A DNA stretch of 64,000 nucleotides, from NCBI RefSeq assembly GCF_038003525.1, contig NZ_JBBOPI010000001.1, positions 3,116,001 through 3,180,000 on the forward strand, written 5' to 3'. Both the position numbers and the translations under genes were made by a program. Positions 61,301 to 64,000 of the stretch are shown here, piece by piece. The stretch comes from Solibacillus sp. FSL H8-0538 (GTDB lineage: Bacteria > Bacillota > Bacilli > Bacillales_A > Planococcaceae). The notes beneath the pieces were generated by a model. The model searched no databases, was not told where the DNA came from, and worked only from the letters and a program-made list of their open reading frames with translations. Numbering within the stretch: position 1 is the first letter of the stretch; each line of letters opens with the position of its first letter.

Positions 61301-64000
<2,700 letters not shown>

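Overview
The window is chromosomal DNA of a low-GC Gram-positive bacterium. I place it in Bacillales, most likely a Planococcaceae-type organism such as Solibacillus or Lysinibacillus. The evidence is B. subtilis-like gene neighbourhoods (yheA-yheB with yheE; yhcX, yhcY, yhcZ and a yhcT-like gene close together), a HemZ-type coproporphyrinogen oxidase, Spo0M behind a near-perfect sigma-W promoter, AGGAGG ribosome binding sites, and a tRNA cluster ordered like B. subtilis trnD. The genus is an inference.

1-3.0 kb holds a truncated zinc-ribbon membrane protein, a HAD phosphatase, and a DUF3006 / secreted metallo-hydrolase pair. 3.3-13.7 kb is a complete aromatic meta-cleavage operon, all on the minus strand. 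Its products would take phenol to catechol, open the ring, and convert it by the 4-oxalocrotonate branch to pyruvate and acetyl-CoA. The gene just upstream encodes a XylR_N-V4R-PucR type regulator. 13.8-28.2 kb is housekeeping: hemZ, the yhe group, a CNNM/CBS transporter with an unusual structured leader, a cation diffusion facilitator, the yhcYZ two-component system, a GntR regulator, yhcX, a bdbC/thioredoxin pair, a pseudouridine synthase, and an aldo/keto reductase beside a decayed relative. 28.4-41.9 kb carries a purine permease, an acyl-CoA ligase, a secreted S9 peptidase, two small unannotated genes, catE behind a legible promoter/operator, spo0M, trmL-queG, an LD-carboxypeptidase, an EamA transporter and nagB. 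Three families of dispersed intergenic repeats lie between these genes.

42,363-59,410 is an integrated element with a 16,990-bp repeat unit, bounded by a perfect 58-bp direct repeat that is the 3' part of tRNA-Leu(CAA). It encodes a tyrosine integrase, a serine recombinase, an XRE regulator with visible operators, a primase-like replication protein, DUF3102 and DUF5659 proteins, an HNH nuclease, a small terminase subunit, a DUF2577 tail protein and an 850-residue tape measure protein. I see no large terminase, portal, capsid, tail tube, lysis or conjugation gene. It looks like a phage satellite or a strongly reduced prophage. It also has a 208-residue putative DNA-binding protein flanked by TGAC/GTCA palindromes, and a candidate small RNA next to the integrase. 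The insertion separated the rRNA-tRNA operon from its original terminator; the element carries a replacement.

59.36-64 kb is the distal part of a ribosomal RNA operon on the minus strand: 17 tRNA genes, 5S, and most of 23S, which runs off the right edge.
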